A program made the position numbers and the translations under genes. This document shows, one piece after another, positions 34,869 through 45,565 of a stretch of DNA of 64,000 nucleotides (the first letter of the stretch is position 1; the number at the start of each line of letters is the position of its first letter). The stretch is from Crocodylus rhombifer. Taxonomy: Eukaryota; Chordata; Crocodylia; Crocodylidae. The notes under the pieces are model-generated. The model made no database searches, was not told where the DNA came from, and saw only the letters and a list, made by a program, of their open reading frames with translations. Where the stretch lies: assembly GCA_038503035.1 (NCBI GenBank), contig JAVSML010024342.1:136684-200683 (forward strand), given 5' to 3'.

Positions 34869-35590
34869 GCAGACTCCCTGGGAGGCTCAATTCACAGCAA
34901 GCCAGGCCGTGATCTGACAGAACTAAGGGAATGATGCTGCCACTGCATAGGAGTGGCAAGTGGTGCCTGGTGACATAAATGCGGTCAAGGCAGGCCATAG
35001 TGAGACCCCTGGCACTCATCATGGCCCAGATGTACTGGCGCACGTCAGGGTGCAGGGCTCACCAAATGTCAACAAGGCCTGCACTCTCCAAGACTAACTG
35101 CAGTTTGCGGGCTGAGGGCAGGTGAGGCTTAGGCCCCGTATGGTTGAGCGGGGTGCCAGTGGTATGGTTAAAATCCCCACCTACAAGAAGCAGGTCATCA
35201 TCCTCATTAACATTGCACAAGCGGGCAGCCAAGGTCTTGAAGAAAGTGACCCTCTCTCCTGGCCATCAGGAGGTGCATAGATGTTGACAAGTAGAAGATG
35301 GTGTTGTGCTAGGGTGACGCGGACCGTCAGCAGGTGGCCGGGGACAAATCTCCCATGCCACCGCTGTCTCATTCTGTAGTTGTGATGATAGGAGAGTCAC
35401 GACCCCAGCGCTAAGATTGGTGCCATGACTCAAGAACAACTGGCCTTGCCAGGCAGCATGCCAAGCCAACTGGTTGAGCCTGTCGGAATGTGTCTCTTGG
35501 ACGAAGGCACAGGAGCTCCAGTATGGCCTCCTGTTTCACCGCATCTCAACAGCCATTGATGTTAAAAGTGCCAATGGTTGTGGCTGCCAT
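34837..35590 (-). pseudogene. Tx1-like LINE ORF2 endonuclease (decayed)
   Basis: ORF2 appears to start at the ATG whose complement is 35588-35590 ('MAATTIGTFNING', followed by a stop). Later blocks are 'GVVTLLSSQL' (about 35390), 'LLLVNIYAPPDGQERG' (about 35300), a 'GDFNHTTGTPLNHT' block (about 35180-35140), 'CLDRIYVTRHHLPLL' and 'PLVLSDHGLACCEL' (34837-35043). NIYAP, GDFN and SDH are standard APE-endonuclease motifs in the right order. Stops and at least three frame shifts interrupt them. Confidence 0.82.
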
Positions 35591-35689
35591 GGGTGTGGGT
35601 ATGGGAAAGGAAGAGCAAGGTAAGGTAATAAAAGAGCAAGCCCCCAAGAGCAGAGCAAAAAGCAGAGACAGGTTGGAAAAGGCCCATCA

Positions 35690-37420
35690 GGCCCTACTCT
35701 ACTCCAGGGACCCCACCAGGCCCCACTCGTCTCTCACCCACTGTGCGAGCTTCTCTAGATGATAAGCCATCTGCCTAGTGCCTAGATCTTGCTGTATAAG
35801 TTTGGGCGCAGCTCTGGCAGCCTTGATAAAAACTTTAGGGTCCATGCACCATTGGGTGATGCACCCTGCTATGTTCTTCTGTCCTTTCATCTGTTTCAAA
35901 AAGGTCAGGAGCCCCCCCTAGTCAGGACTGGCCCAGGGGGTTCTGCCAGCATGGGTTGCACATTTCCAACAGATGCACAGTGAGGCTGTACCATAGGTGA
36001 GAGCTCAGCATCTACACCCTCAATCTCTAAACCCATCAACCTCCTCCGATCATCCAGGTCAAGGTCTGGCTCTTAAAGAGCAATCCCCACTTTCTTGGGG
36101 GGAGAGAGGTCATCCTGCTCTTGAGGATGCTTGCAACACTCAGCTGGATTTCCATCTCACTAGCCTCCTCATCTAATTCAGTAACCTGGGATGTGACCAA
36201 GAGGTCAGCAGACTCCTCTGCTGCCCCCTGGGTCAGACCTCCAGAAGAGAGACATCACGCATAGGTCTTACTGCCACCTGTCTCCAAAAGCTGGGAGATA
36301 GGTGAGGAGTTAGTGACCCCTGCCTTCGCCTCCCCCACCTTCAAGCTGCCCTCATCCCCTGTCAATAGGATCATTGACGTGACAGCCAGAGCAGGGCCAG
36401 GCCCCCCCTGCACCAGCTGAGGAAGGTCTCAGTGTGGATGGGGAGTCCGGAGTAGTCACTCTCACTTTGTTCTCTTTGTTCTTCTGTGTGGCAGATGACC
36501 CACCCTTTAGGGAGGATGGGCCAGACTGCTTCTGGCCTGCCTCCCCAGGGCCAGCCACATCAAAACCATGGTGGAGGGCAACTGGCAGGAGGCCTGAGCC
36601 CCATCATCTGACAGGGCCTTGGTGCCACAAACTGCTGACCACCCCAGCCACCTCAAAAATCAGGGCAGTCAGGGCAGGTGGTGGGGGGAAGGGAAGACAT
36701 CAGCCTCTCCACCTGGTGACATCTCTGTACTGATGGGGGTGGGCACTGTAGGTGCAGTGAGTGGGAGGGAGGGTTTGAGCCTAGACCCAGCCCTTCCACT
36801 GGACAGCACTCTCACACCAGGGACTCCAGCCACCTCAGATGGAACAGGGGTAGGAGAAGGTTGGGAAAAGCCTTGGCCTCACTGGGTGGGTCCTGCATCT
36901 CAGAAGTGGATGCACCATCCGTCGGCGCTGTTTTAGTCACCAATGTTCTGGCCCATCTCCCCTTTGGGCACTGGACTGCTAGGTGGGAAGAGCTACCACC
37001 CTGAAAAGATGTGGTTTCCCCAAAAGAAAAATAGATGACAAGCCTCCACCTGCTGAGCATGAGGCTCAAGGACTGAGGCAAAGACCATGGGCCTTCCCTA
37101 AAAGGCATGAAAACCTGCCTTCAGAAAAGACAGGACATGCCTCAGTCTGGCATTTTTACTCCTCATGGTCAAATTGGCAAAAGGGACTCATAAGAACCCC
37201 ACAGGGCTCTAGTTCCTTGACCAGCTCCTGCTCAGTCACATGTAGGAGCATATTAGGGGCATATCACCGCCCTCACTGCTGAGGTGTCTAGGGGCATGAC
37301 AAAATAATGTGCGCCCGCGATGTCCAGGCCTTATGCACACACCCTGTTAGCTAGGGTGGAATTGCTCAAATAAATCATTGGGACTGTGTTGACACGACCT
37401 GCAGAACATGTTACTTGTCT
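35690..37420 (-). pseudogene. Tx1-like LINE ORF1 region (decayed)
   Basis: From 37420 downward, fragments include 'VTEQELVKELEPCGVLMSPF' (about 37240-37180), which resembles a nucleic-acid-binding region. A degraded zinc-knuckle-like stretch, 'FSFGETTSFQGGSSSHLAVQ' with 'CPKGRWARTL' after it, lies at about 37030-36950; several Cys expected in CCHC knuckles read Ser or Phe. The end of the region has 'FIKAARAAPKLIQQ' (35840). An RNA-binding ORF1 protein is expected at this place in Tx1 elements. Frames are badly broken, so domain calls are tentative. Confidence 0.55.
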
Positions 37421-37469
37421 CCTGGGACAGCGCAAGGGCATATATGCAGACCTCATCCCTGATGTAGGG

Positions 37470-38140
37470 AGGAGTGTGACCCATGGTTTGAGAGTTAATG
37501 GGGAGGTTCTGGGGGCATCCTCATGCCAACCTGCTGGGTGTAGAAGGAGCCATTCCTGTTAGAAATGGGTTAATTTCTAGTTATAAATTAAGCAAAAAGA
37601 AAAACAAAAATGTTTATTACTAACTAAGAAGATAAGTGTCTGGGAATGCAGCCACAAAAAACTCTAGATGGGAGGGGGAAAGGGGTGAAGGAAAAAAAGA
37701 GAGGTGAGGGGGTGGGGAAACAGGATTGAAACAGTAAAAGAAAACAAACAAACCAAACAAGATGGGGACAGAAGGGATAATTAAGAGCACCCCTCAGAAG
37801 GCAAGCTAATGGAAAAGATAACCCCCCCCAACAAGCAAACAGAAAAAGGAGACAGTAAGAAAGAAGGCTGTAAAAGACAAAGAAACCAGAAGTACAGGGG
37901 AGATAGGACAAAGAGGAGAGAAAAAGCTACCAAAAAAGCAAGAAAAGAATCAGAAAGCAAGATAAACAGAGGCTAGAGACCTTTAGACAGGTGGGAGCCA
38001 GAAGAAAAGAGATAAGACTCCCGGCTTCCTACACTCAGGATCACCCCACGCAGCTCCCAGCAAGCCTGGTCTGGCATGTCCAAAGCAGGAGGAAGATCCA
38101 GGGAAATATAGGCCACTCAGTCCAACATCAATCCCTGGAA
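37470..38140. repeat. A/G-rich low-complexity region
   Basis: From about 37570 the + strand is purine-rich with repeated A runs (AAAACAAACAAACC, GAAAAAAAGAGAGG), lying upstream of two CR1 fragments. No coding signature was seen. Confidence 0.6.
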
Positions 38141-38144
38141 AAAA

Positions 38145-38459
38145 GTCTGAAGAACAACATCAAGGGTTCCATCAGGTCAAGGTCTAATGTCCACAAACTT
38201 CACAAACTGATGGAAAGCAGATTTAGGTTAGACGTCAGAAAGAACTTCTTTATGGTAAGATTTGACAAAATCTAGAATGGGCTTCCAAGGGAGGTAGTGC
38301 TTTCCCTTATCTTGGGGGTTTTTAAGAGGAGGCTAGACAGGTACCTGACTGGGGTTGTCTGACCCCAGTGCTCTTTCCTACCCAGGATTGGGGGGCGGGG
38401 GGGGAAAGGGAATCAGACTCGATCTACTGAGATTCCTTCCAACCCTAAACATCTATGAA
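38145..38459 (+). mobile_element. CR1 3' fragment
   Basis: 'FRLDVRKNFFMVRFDKI' (38225) followed by 'GLPREVVLSLILGVFKRRLD' and the CR1 3' tail ('GATTCCTTCCAACCCTAAAC' and 'ATCTATGAAT' at 38459). Only the extreme C-terminus of RT remains. It is of a more diverged CR1 subfamily than the copy that follows it. Confidence 0.85.
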
Positions 38460-38487
38460 TCAGCAACAGGCTAAACAGAAGACAAAA

Positions 38488-39785
38488 CAAGAGTGCCAGG
38501 CAGCCAACATGGCTTTGTTGCTGGAAGGTCTTGCCTGATCAACCTTATCTTCTTCTATGAAGAAGTGACACATTGCCTAGACAAGGGAGATGAGGTTGAT
38601 GTCATCCATCTGGATTTCAAGAAGCCTTTGGCTTGGTCTTTCATGATGTACTCATGGTTAAGCTGGAGAACCATGGCCATGACCATCTTTCATGGTCTGA
38701 TGGCTGGGAAACTGGCTCCTGGATTGGACCCAAGGAGTATTAATTGGTGGGATCAAATCAACATGGTGTAGGGTGACTAGTGGTATCCCTGAAGGCTCAT
38801 TTCTCATGCTAGTACTCTTCAACATCTTCATTAGCTATCAGGATTTAGGCATCAGATGCAGACTGGCAAAGTTCATAAATAATATGAAACTATGGGGCAA
38901 GGACAGTCACACTGGGGGACAGGCTAATGATATAGGGTGACCTGAACAAGCTCATGAGGTGGGCAGACCAAAACCTGATGGCATTCAAAGGTAGAGAAGT
39001 GCAGGGTGCTTAACCTTGGGAAGAAAAAACAGTACCATACTTATAGGCTTGGCAGAGCTACACTTGCTAGCACCATGACTAAGAGACTGGGGGGGGGGGG
39101 GGGGGAAAAAAAAAAAAGAAGAGGTCTTGATTGACCACAAAATGAACATGAACCACCAATGCAATTCCATAGCCAGCATCTCAAGGAAAACCAGAGATAT
39201 GTCATCCTCCCACTTTACTCAGCCTTAGTGAGGCCACAGCTGGAGTACTGTGTCCAGTTTTGGGTACCCCCCGCCCCGACTTCAAGAGGGATGTGGATAA
39301 GCTTGAGAGAGTCCAAAGGACAGCCACTCACATGATCAAAGGCCAAGAGAGCAAACCTTACAAGGAGAGGCTGAGGGACATGGGACTCTTCAGCCTGGAG
39401 CAGAGAAGGCTCAGAAGGGACTTGGTGGCAGCCTATAAGTAGAAGGGCTGTGCAGTGGGATCTGGGAGAACAGTTGTTCACCAGTGCCCCCCCCAGGGAT
39501 AACAAGGTCTAACAGCCACAAAACTTCTGGAAGGCTGATTTCATGGGGGGGGGGGGGGGAAAAAAAACACCCAAACAAACAAACTTTACAGTCCAAGTGT
39601 CCAGGGTCTGGAACAAACTCCCCACAAAGCTGGTACAAGCACCTACTCTGGACTTATTCAAGAAGTGTTTGGATGCTTATCTTGCTGGGATCATACAAGC
39701 CCAGCAGACTTCCTGCCTATGGCAGCGGGGGCTGGACTCTATGATCTTGTGAGGTCCCTTCTAGCCCCTGATGTCTATGAACTCT
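38488..39785 (+). mobile_element. CR1 RT-to-3' fragment with expanded G-run/A-run tracts
   Basis: RT blocks run from 'QHGFVAGRSCLINLIFF' (38500) and 'VDVIHLDFKK' (38600) through degraded 'NIFISY' (38820) and '[20 protein letters not shown]' (39290), to 'VSRVWNKLPTKLVQAPTLDL' (39600) and the 3' end near 39785. Three places have long G tracts followed directly by A-rich tracts (about 39091-39117, 39545-39568, 39789-39806). The CR1 consensus has only short G and A groups there, at least at the first two. All frames are broken. Confidence 0.86.
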
Positions 39786-39789
39786 ATTG

Positions 39790-40306
39790 GGGGGGGGGAG
39801 AGAAAAAGAGAAATGTTTTGCACATATACACATGGAAAAGTATATTTTGATCCTCTTGCTTAGCTACTTGAATTGCACAGCTGTTGTGGTATTTCACTAG
39901 TTACACCGTCATAAGCAGATGTGACTTTTTTTTTTTTTATTATGCTGTTTTATAAAAAACTTTATATGCACAGGCCAAGAATTAAAAAACAAAACAAAAA
40001 CACAAAACCTGTTGAAGATACTTCCAACTGGGAAGCAAAAGTAATAAAAAATTGCTTTTGAAAAATTGCAGCCAAAATATGAGAGAAGAGCAAAAATCTA
40101 GTCACGTATGTTCTAGTCATGTTATAGTACAAGAATAAAAATGCATCAAAATGATTGGCTAAACTGTGCTTTACAGCCACTGGAACACTCACCAGACAGC
40201 CAGGTAAGTCAAAAGCTGTGAACATCCTCTTTTCTTAGTGGTTCATAGTGCAACATGTATGTGCTTTCCCTCTCTCTACCCTTTCAGGCACAGGTTAATA
40301 TTTATA
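39790..40306. other. Unassigned AT-rich sequence
   Basis: No element or coding region is recognised between the CR1 3' end and the GTGAA target duplication. Confidence 0.5.
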
Positions 40307-40311
40307 GTGAA
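40307..40311. repeat. 5-bp target duplication, left (GTGAA)
   Basis: Matches 41522-41526 exactly, across a TG...CA-bounded element. Confidence 0.75.
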
Positions 40312-41521
40312 TGTTAGCGTGTCCGTGCAGGGTACCGCTGGATCCTTGGGTTCTCGCCTGCCATGACTTCAATCTTCTTAAGGAAATGGTGAGGAAAGAG
40401 ATGGTGTGCCAATTAGTACCTGCAGAAGGACCACGCTTGTTTAAAAAAAAAAAAAAAGCACACTACACACACGGAACCAGTATGGAGGCAGTAGCTTGTC
40501 CACGTCGTTCCTGGGATCACCCCCATACTTTGCAGAGGATCCCTGGCTTCACAACTGGGACAGTAAGTGAGGGGCACGTTCCAGTCACTTGGGCTGTGTG
40601 GGATGGTCCGCACCCGTAGAAACCCCTCCACGCCCGCTTGCCCTGCGAAGGGCATCTCTGGACTTCTCAGTTTTTATTAGAGTCCTTGTCCACTCTCCGG
40701 ATTCACAAAGGATGAGCAGAATTAAAAAAATAAATAAATAAAATAAAATCTTGGTTTGGTTCCAGCTGGGCTTCCTGCTGTTCGTTAGCAGCTCGTTAAG
40801 GATGCCGCCCAGCCTCCATTGCCATGTGGAGCCAGCATGCGGGTTCACTAGTTCTCCCGCAGTCAGGTTTCGCCCTCTTGGGCCCCGGCATCCCTCTCTC
40901 TTCAGGGTCTACCTGTTGCCTGGTCACTTCAGCGGTCTGGGCATGCGACACTCCTCCCGCCACGCCCTCTGGTTCCCGGTCAGCTCTCTCCACCCTGCTG
41001 CGGCAACCGCGGCTTCTTCCCGCGCCACAACCTCAGGGGTCTGGGCAGGGTACGCTCCTCACCGGCTTTCTCTGACCTGCTGCGGCAACTGCGGCTTCCT
41101 CCTGCATCACAACTTCAGGGGTCTGGGACCGGGACACTCCTCCCGCCACCCCCTCTTGCCTCTCATCACCCCGCGGTGGAAACTGCAACTTCGTCTCAGG
41201 CCGCAGCTCCGCGCTTCCCCGCAACTCACCGTCGTTCCTGCGGATTCCCCGTAAGTAGAGCGTGGGTCTGGGCTCCGGCTGATCCTGCGATGTGGATCCT
41301 CCTTCCTGGAGCCTTTTCCCTGCCGCTTCTCTCTCGTCTTCTCTGTGGTGCCCGAAGGCAATTAGTCCCTGTCCCGCAGCCGGTTTATGCCGGTTTTGGC
41401 AGGCTAATCACCCGGTTTTGCCTTAGGTGTGTAATTCTCCACACTTGGCAGGGTTCGTTGTCGGGTCAGTCTGGCCCGATCTTACCTAAGTAACAGGGCT
41501 CTTGCCTGAGTCCCTGTTGCA
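40312..41521. mobile_element. Solo LTR-like element, GC-rich, 1,210 bp
   Basis: The segment starts TG (TGTTAGCG) and ends CA (CCTGTTGCA), and is flanked by the 5-bp duplication GTGAA on both sides, as expected for a solo LTR. It is CpG- and GC-rich in its right half, in contrast to AT-rich flanks. A reverse-strand AATAAA lies at 40673-40678 and a + strand AATAAA cluster at about 40726-40745, so orientation is unresolved. No gag or pol sequence adjoins it. Open frames across the GC-rich part are not supported as genes. Confidence 0.72.
40910..41190. repeat. Tandem repeat of about 85-100 bp, three units, in the LTR-like element
   Basis: Units carry 'TCAGGGGTCTGGG', then 'CACTCCTCCCGCCAC' or 'TACGCTCCTCACCGG', then 'CTGCTGCGGCAACTGCGGCT'. 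They start at about 40925, 41030 and 41115 with diverged ends. Tandem GC-rich units within an LTR often correspond to promoter or enhancer repeats; that role here is inference. Confidence 0.7.
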
Positions 41522-41526
41522 GTGAA
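41522..41526. repeat. 5-bp target duplication, right (GTGAA)
   Basis: Pairs with 40307-40311. Confidence 0.75.
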
Positions 41527-43055
41527 ATAAGACCTAAGTGTATGTAAGAATGTATTCATTCAACAGCACAAACACAAGCATTCATCCAAACCAAAGGCAG
41601 ATTGACTTTTATAAATCACAGTGAGGAACTGAGGAACCCTACAATCCATCAACAGAACAACAAAATGACAAACCAAGATAGTTTTAATACAGTAACCACA
41701 GCTGTCTGTGGAGTCAGGTTTGGAGCCAGATGTCGCAGCTGTAAAATAATTTTCACAGCACGGTGTGAGGGTGCTGAAATGTTACTTTAAGGGAAAAGGG
41801 CTGATAAAGCATTGTAGGATGAAAAGGTTCTCATGAAATGCAAGTCTTTAGTATTTTAACTGGTTAGTAAAAGCAAGTTAGATACCAGCTAGCAATCTGT
41901 AGCCTATCAGCTAGCATTTGAAAGCATTTAATGTAACAAATTGACATTGCAGCAATGTTCTTTTTTTCACTTTTCATAAGTTATGTAAAGTCTTCTACAA
42001 TGTAAGGGCGTGAATACAACTATAATTACTGCTTATGTCATTTTGGACAAATTGAATGATAAGTGAAACTGCTGTACCTTGGATATTCTTATTAAACCTC
42101 AAAAGACAAATCAACTTTCCCATTTCATTATATTGATTGTACAGAAACTGCTTCATCTAGTCTGAATGAAAAAAGTGTGTTTGTAAATCTTCATTTAAGA
42201 TTCCTGTCTGTGGAGTGGAAGCTGATCTGATATATCTTAGTTTATCCTTTGCCTTGGGCTTTTCTTGACATGGTCAGAAGCTATGAATAGTAAACTGCCC
42301 AAGATCTGGTTTACTCCATGCTGATAAGATGAACTTTCTGCAAAATACCTTTGTAGTGAATCATGTACCTTGCAGCAAGATACACAGGACAACATGACAT
42401 AGTTTAGTTTATAGAACAGTTTTTAACCAAAACAACAGAGAGATTTGGGGATTGTAAAGTCTCTATGCACTGTTTATCATGAACTTGAAAGTCAGATTGT
42501 ATTATACAGCATATTTTGTTGTTCCCAATTTCTGGGTGGTTTTTTTTTTAATTCCTCTCTAGAAGTACATATGCATCTATACAATTGGAACAAGCATATT
42601 CATTGAATCTAATACAATTTCCAGGACATTCTTCAATTATCTTTTCTATACATGACCTATTTTCTTAGGATACATCACTTGATACGATGGCTAACTGATT
42701 TAAGGAACCATTTTTTCCTACTGGGTTCTTCAGCATGCCAATGTAAAATAAGGAATGTTCTTCATCTATTTTTGACTGACCTAGGCTGATCAATCAGCTG
42801 ATCCAAGGCTTATTGAAATCAGAGAGATATTTCCTAGGGGGAGAGAGGGAAATCAGAGGGGCTTTGGAACACTTTCTCAATGCACATGATGCATAATACC
42901 TTATTGTAAAGCAATGAACAACAGAAGGATATGCCTCTCAGGCTCAATGGAAGTGTAAAATAATTGTTCAGTAGTGAATGGAATGAACAGTATTTTCCCA
43001 AAATTCACTATTATTCCAATAGGGATTTCCTGGCACAGTGGGCATTCCACTGTTG
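41527..43055. other. Unassigned AT-rich sequence
   Basis: No recognised coding region or repeat ends were found. Confidence 0.55.
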
Positions 43056-43548
43056 GGTGAAGCCCCAGAAGACTGGAAAAGGCAAGTATATCATTTATCT
43101 TTCAGAAGGGGAGGAAAGAGGATCCAGTGAATTACAGATTGGTCAGTCTGACCTCAATACATAGAAAAATTATGTAGTAGGTCATGAAGCAGTCTATTTC
43201 CAAGCACCTGGAGGAGAACAAAATGGTCATGAACAGACATCATGGTTTCATCAAGGGCAAATAATGACTGACCAACTTGATTTCCTTCTGTGAAAAAGTG
43301 ACAGGCTCTGTGAACAGGGGGAACTGTGGATGTGGCACACCTTGACTTTAGGAAGGCTTTTGACACAGTCTCCTGTGACTTCAGTAAGATAAGGAAATAC
43401 AAAATAGATGAAAGGACTGTAAAATGAATACATAACCAGATGGATTACCATCCTCATATAACTGGTTGTATCACTGTTTTCAATAAATAGTCATTAATAT
43501 TTTGATGTCTAGTTGGGAGGAGGTATAGAATGAAGTTTCCCAGGGGTC

Positions 43549-43553
43549 TGTCC
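43549..43553. repeat. 5-bp target duplication, left (TGTCC)
   Basis: Matches 44455-44459, across the solo LTR. Confidence 0.9.
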
Positions 43554-44454
43554 TGTCGCGCCCCATAACGCTGGTGCACCCTTGACCTGCGAGCCTGGGT
43601 CGGCACAACTGGCTTGGCGCAAGGAGGGGGATTTATGACCAGGCAGGTGGGTGATAACGGTGAACAGGAGTCAGGATGATTTAAACACAGCGTGATGTTT
43701 TCACAAAAGATTTATTTTACTTACGCTTCTGATGGCTAGAGCGCAGGCAGTGGGGTTGATTTATTCTTTCAGTTACAGCGTGTAGATACCATGTTACCCA
43801 GAATTTACAGGGTGGGTAAGACAGTTGCTTCCGAGCAATTCATATAAGCTGTTGCAGTCTGCATATTACCGGGAGCTCTTGATAAGAAAGATAACGTCAG
43901 AGATAAAGAGATAAACGGGGGTACGCCAAAAAGATAACGTAGGCGGAGAGAAATATTCATGCACAATCTGTTCTTCTTGAGTGTATACACAGTTCTCTGT
44001 TCTCTGCTTTGGGCGGAAGTTCCTTCAAAGTTTTATCTAACACAGGTGAACAATTACTATATGCCAATTATAAATAATTAATGAGTTGGCACTTGTCCTT
44101 TCTTTGTTTGCTCAGGTTTCATAAAAAAGGGGGGTTATTTTTACTTGGGTGGTACAGGTTCTGTTTGGTCACAGGATGGCGCGCACAGTATATTTAATTA
44201 ATTTTACAACTTCACTAAAGTTAGCTAATTTCATTACTATACTATATCTTTTGTGCTGGGCCGTCAAGGTCAGATTCTTTCTCGTATGAGAACTCAAGTA
44301 ATTTGAAATGAGGCACAGATAGGGGTGTGTATATGCAACACTGTTAATACAGAGGCATAAATTACAACCACAGAGTTTGCTGTGTTAGTCTCTGACCTTT
44401 TGTCTCTGACCTTTTGCCATTGGCATCTGAAATCAAAGACTTTAATCTTTGACA
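43554..44454 (-). mobile_element. Solo LTR, family L1x copy A (901 bp)
   Basis: On the + strand the element begins TGTCGCGCCCCATAACG and ends TTTGACA, flanked by TGTCC on each side. It is the reverse complement of the LTR at 53656-54562 over its whole length, with scattered differences. Orientation is set by the polyadenylation signal AATAAA, here reversed at 43760-43765. No internal retroviral sequence is present, so it is a recombined solo LTR. The name L1x is only a label for this report. Confidence 0.92.
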
Positions 44455-44459
44455 TGTCC
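44455..44459. repeat. 5-bp target duplication, right (TGTCC)
   Basis: Pairs with 43549-43553. Confidence 0.9.
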
Positions 44460-45407
44460 TAGGTCTGGTATTGTTTCAAATCTTCTTTTACAATTTGGAG
44501 GCCAGGATTTAGCTTAGCAAATTTGCAGATGACACCAAGTTGGGTGGAATTACAAACACTCTGGAGGGTAAAATTAGGATGTAGAATGGCCTTCATAAAC
44601 TAGAGAAATGGTAAATATTAATCAAATTAAATTCAGTGAAGATAAATGCTAAGTCCTGCACTTGGTACAAAAAAAAGCATGTACAAATACAGACTGGAAA
44701 ATGGCTGGCTAGATTGTAATACTACAGAAAAGGACCTGAGATTATAGTGAATCATTACCTCAGTATAACTCAATATTGTGCTCTTGTTGAAAGAAAACAC
44801 CAATAATATATTGGGCTGTATTAACAGAAGTGTCACTTGCAAATCAAGGGAAGTGATTCTTCCAATCTATTCAGCACTGGTGAGACCTCCTTTGAAGTAT
44901 GGTATTCAGTTTTGGGCCCCTTACTTCAAGAAAAATGTTGACAAATTGAAGAGGTCCATCAGAAAGTGACAAAAATAATTAGAGGCATGGGTAACATAAT
45001 TTATGAGAAAAGTCTGAAAGAACTAGGGATATATTGTCTGGAGAAGACAAGACAGAGGGGGTATTTGGTAACAGTCTCAACCACCTGAAGAGTGGTTAAA
45101 AAGTTGATGGAGATAGGACACAGATAAATAATATCAAATTTCAGCAGGGGAAATGCAGGTTATATACCAGGAAGAAATTTATCATGATGGGGGTGGTTAA
45201 ACTTTGGAAAAGGTTACATGGAAAGGCTGTGAAATCTTCAACCTTGAGAGCTTTTAAGGGTAGCTTAGACAAGCACTGGAACGGCATGGTTTAGTCTGGA
45301 ACAATACTGCTTTGAGTAGGAATTTGGACTAGGTGTCCTGAAGTCTCTTCTATCCCTACTATTCTATGATTCTGTGATCTCAGTCAGGCATATGTACTTA
45401 AAGCAAA

Positions 45408-45565
45408 CAGTGCTGCTTAGTGGTTATGGCACTACTGGATTATAACTTAGAATACCTGGGTTCAATTCTCAGCTCTATCACTGGCCTGCTGGCTGACCTT
45501 GGATAAGTCAATTCACCACACCACACCTTAGTTTCTTCATCTATAAAATAAGGACAACTATATGG
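45408..45565 (+). mobile_element. MIR-type tRNA-derived SINE
   Basis: The segment has a tRNA-like head with an A-box-like 'TAGTGGTTATGGCACT' and a B-box-like 'GGGTTCAATTCTC'. It continues with the CORE/MIR body 'CTGACCTTGGATAAGTCA' and 'TTCATCTATAAAATAAGGAC'. The order and spacing fit MIR. It is old and diverged, and lies directly behind the CR1 3' end. Confidence 0.82.

Larger units (their letters stand above)
31565..37420 (-). mobile_element. Tx1-like (L1-Tx1 clade) LINE, near full length, decayed
   Basis: Read on the - strand: an ORF1 region (about 37420-35690), an ORF2 start near 35590 ('MAATTIGTFNING'), an APE endonuclease, RT, a C-terminal domain and a 3' end close to an A-rich tract at 31573. 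RT blocks ('LPAKFYKTFWPLLGPC', 'VLMLLPKKGDLVCIKNWWP', 'VLGRTTQDNLFL', 'ISLDWEKAFDQVDHAY') match the Tx1 type rather than CR1 or L2. The strand composition is GC-rich, unlike its surroundings. Many stops and frameshifts; inactive. The 5' end is approximate. Confidence 0.85.
43056..45380 (+). mobile_element. Old CR1-type LINE, split by a solo LTR
   Basis: The left part (43056-43553) has RT blocks 'PEDWKRQVYHLSF', 'ISFCEKVTG' and 'LDFRKAFDTVS' (about 43343). The right part (44455-45380) resumes with 'FADDTKLGGITNTLEGK' (about 44525), 'GCINRSVTCKSREVILPIYS' and 'ALVRPPLKYGIQFWAP' (44810-44930). It ends in the CR1 octamer-type tail 'ATTCTATGATTCTGTGAT' at 45361. Strongly diverged and full of stops. 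The insertion at 43554 duplicated TGTCC. Confidence 0.86.

Noticed and set aside
40751..41254. 167-codon open frame on the + strand in the GC-rich region
   Set aside because: It runs through the triplicated GC-rich units of the LTR-like element. Overlapping open frames occur on both strands, and no protein family is visible.
45408..45480. Functional tRNA gene
   Set aside because: A-box and B-box-like motifs are present, but no cloverleaf is evident and the body continues into MIR sequence, so it is a SINE head.
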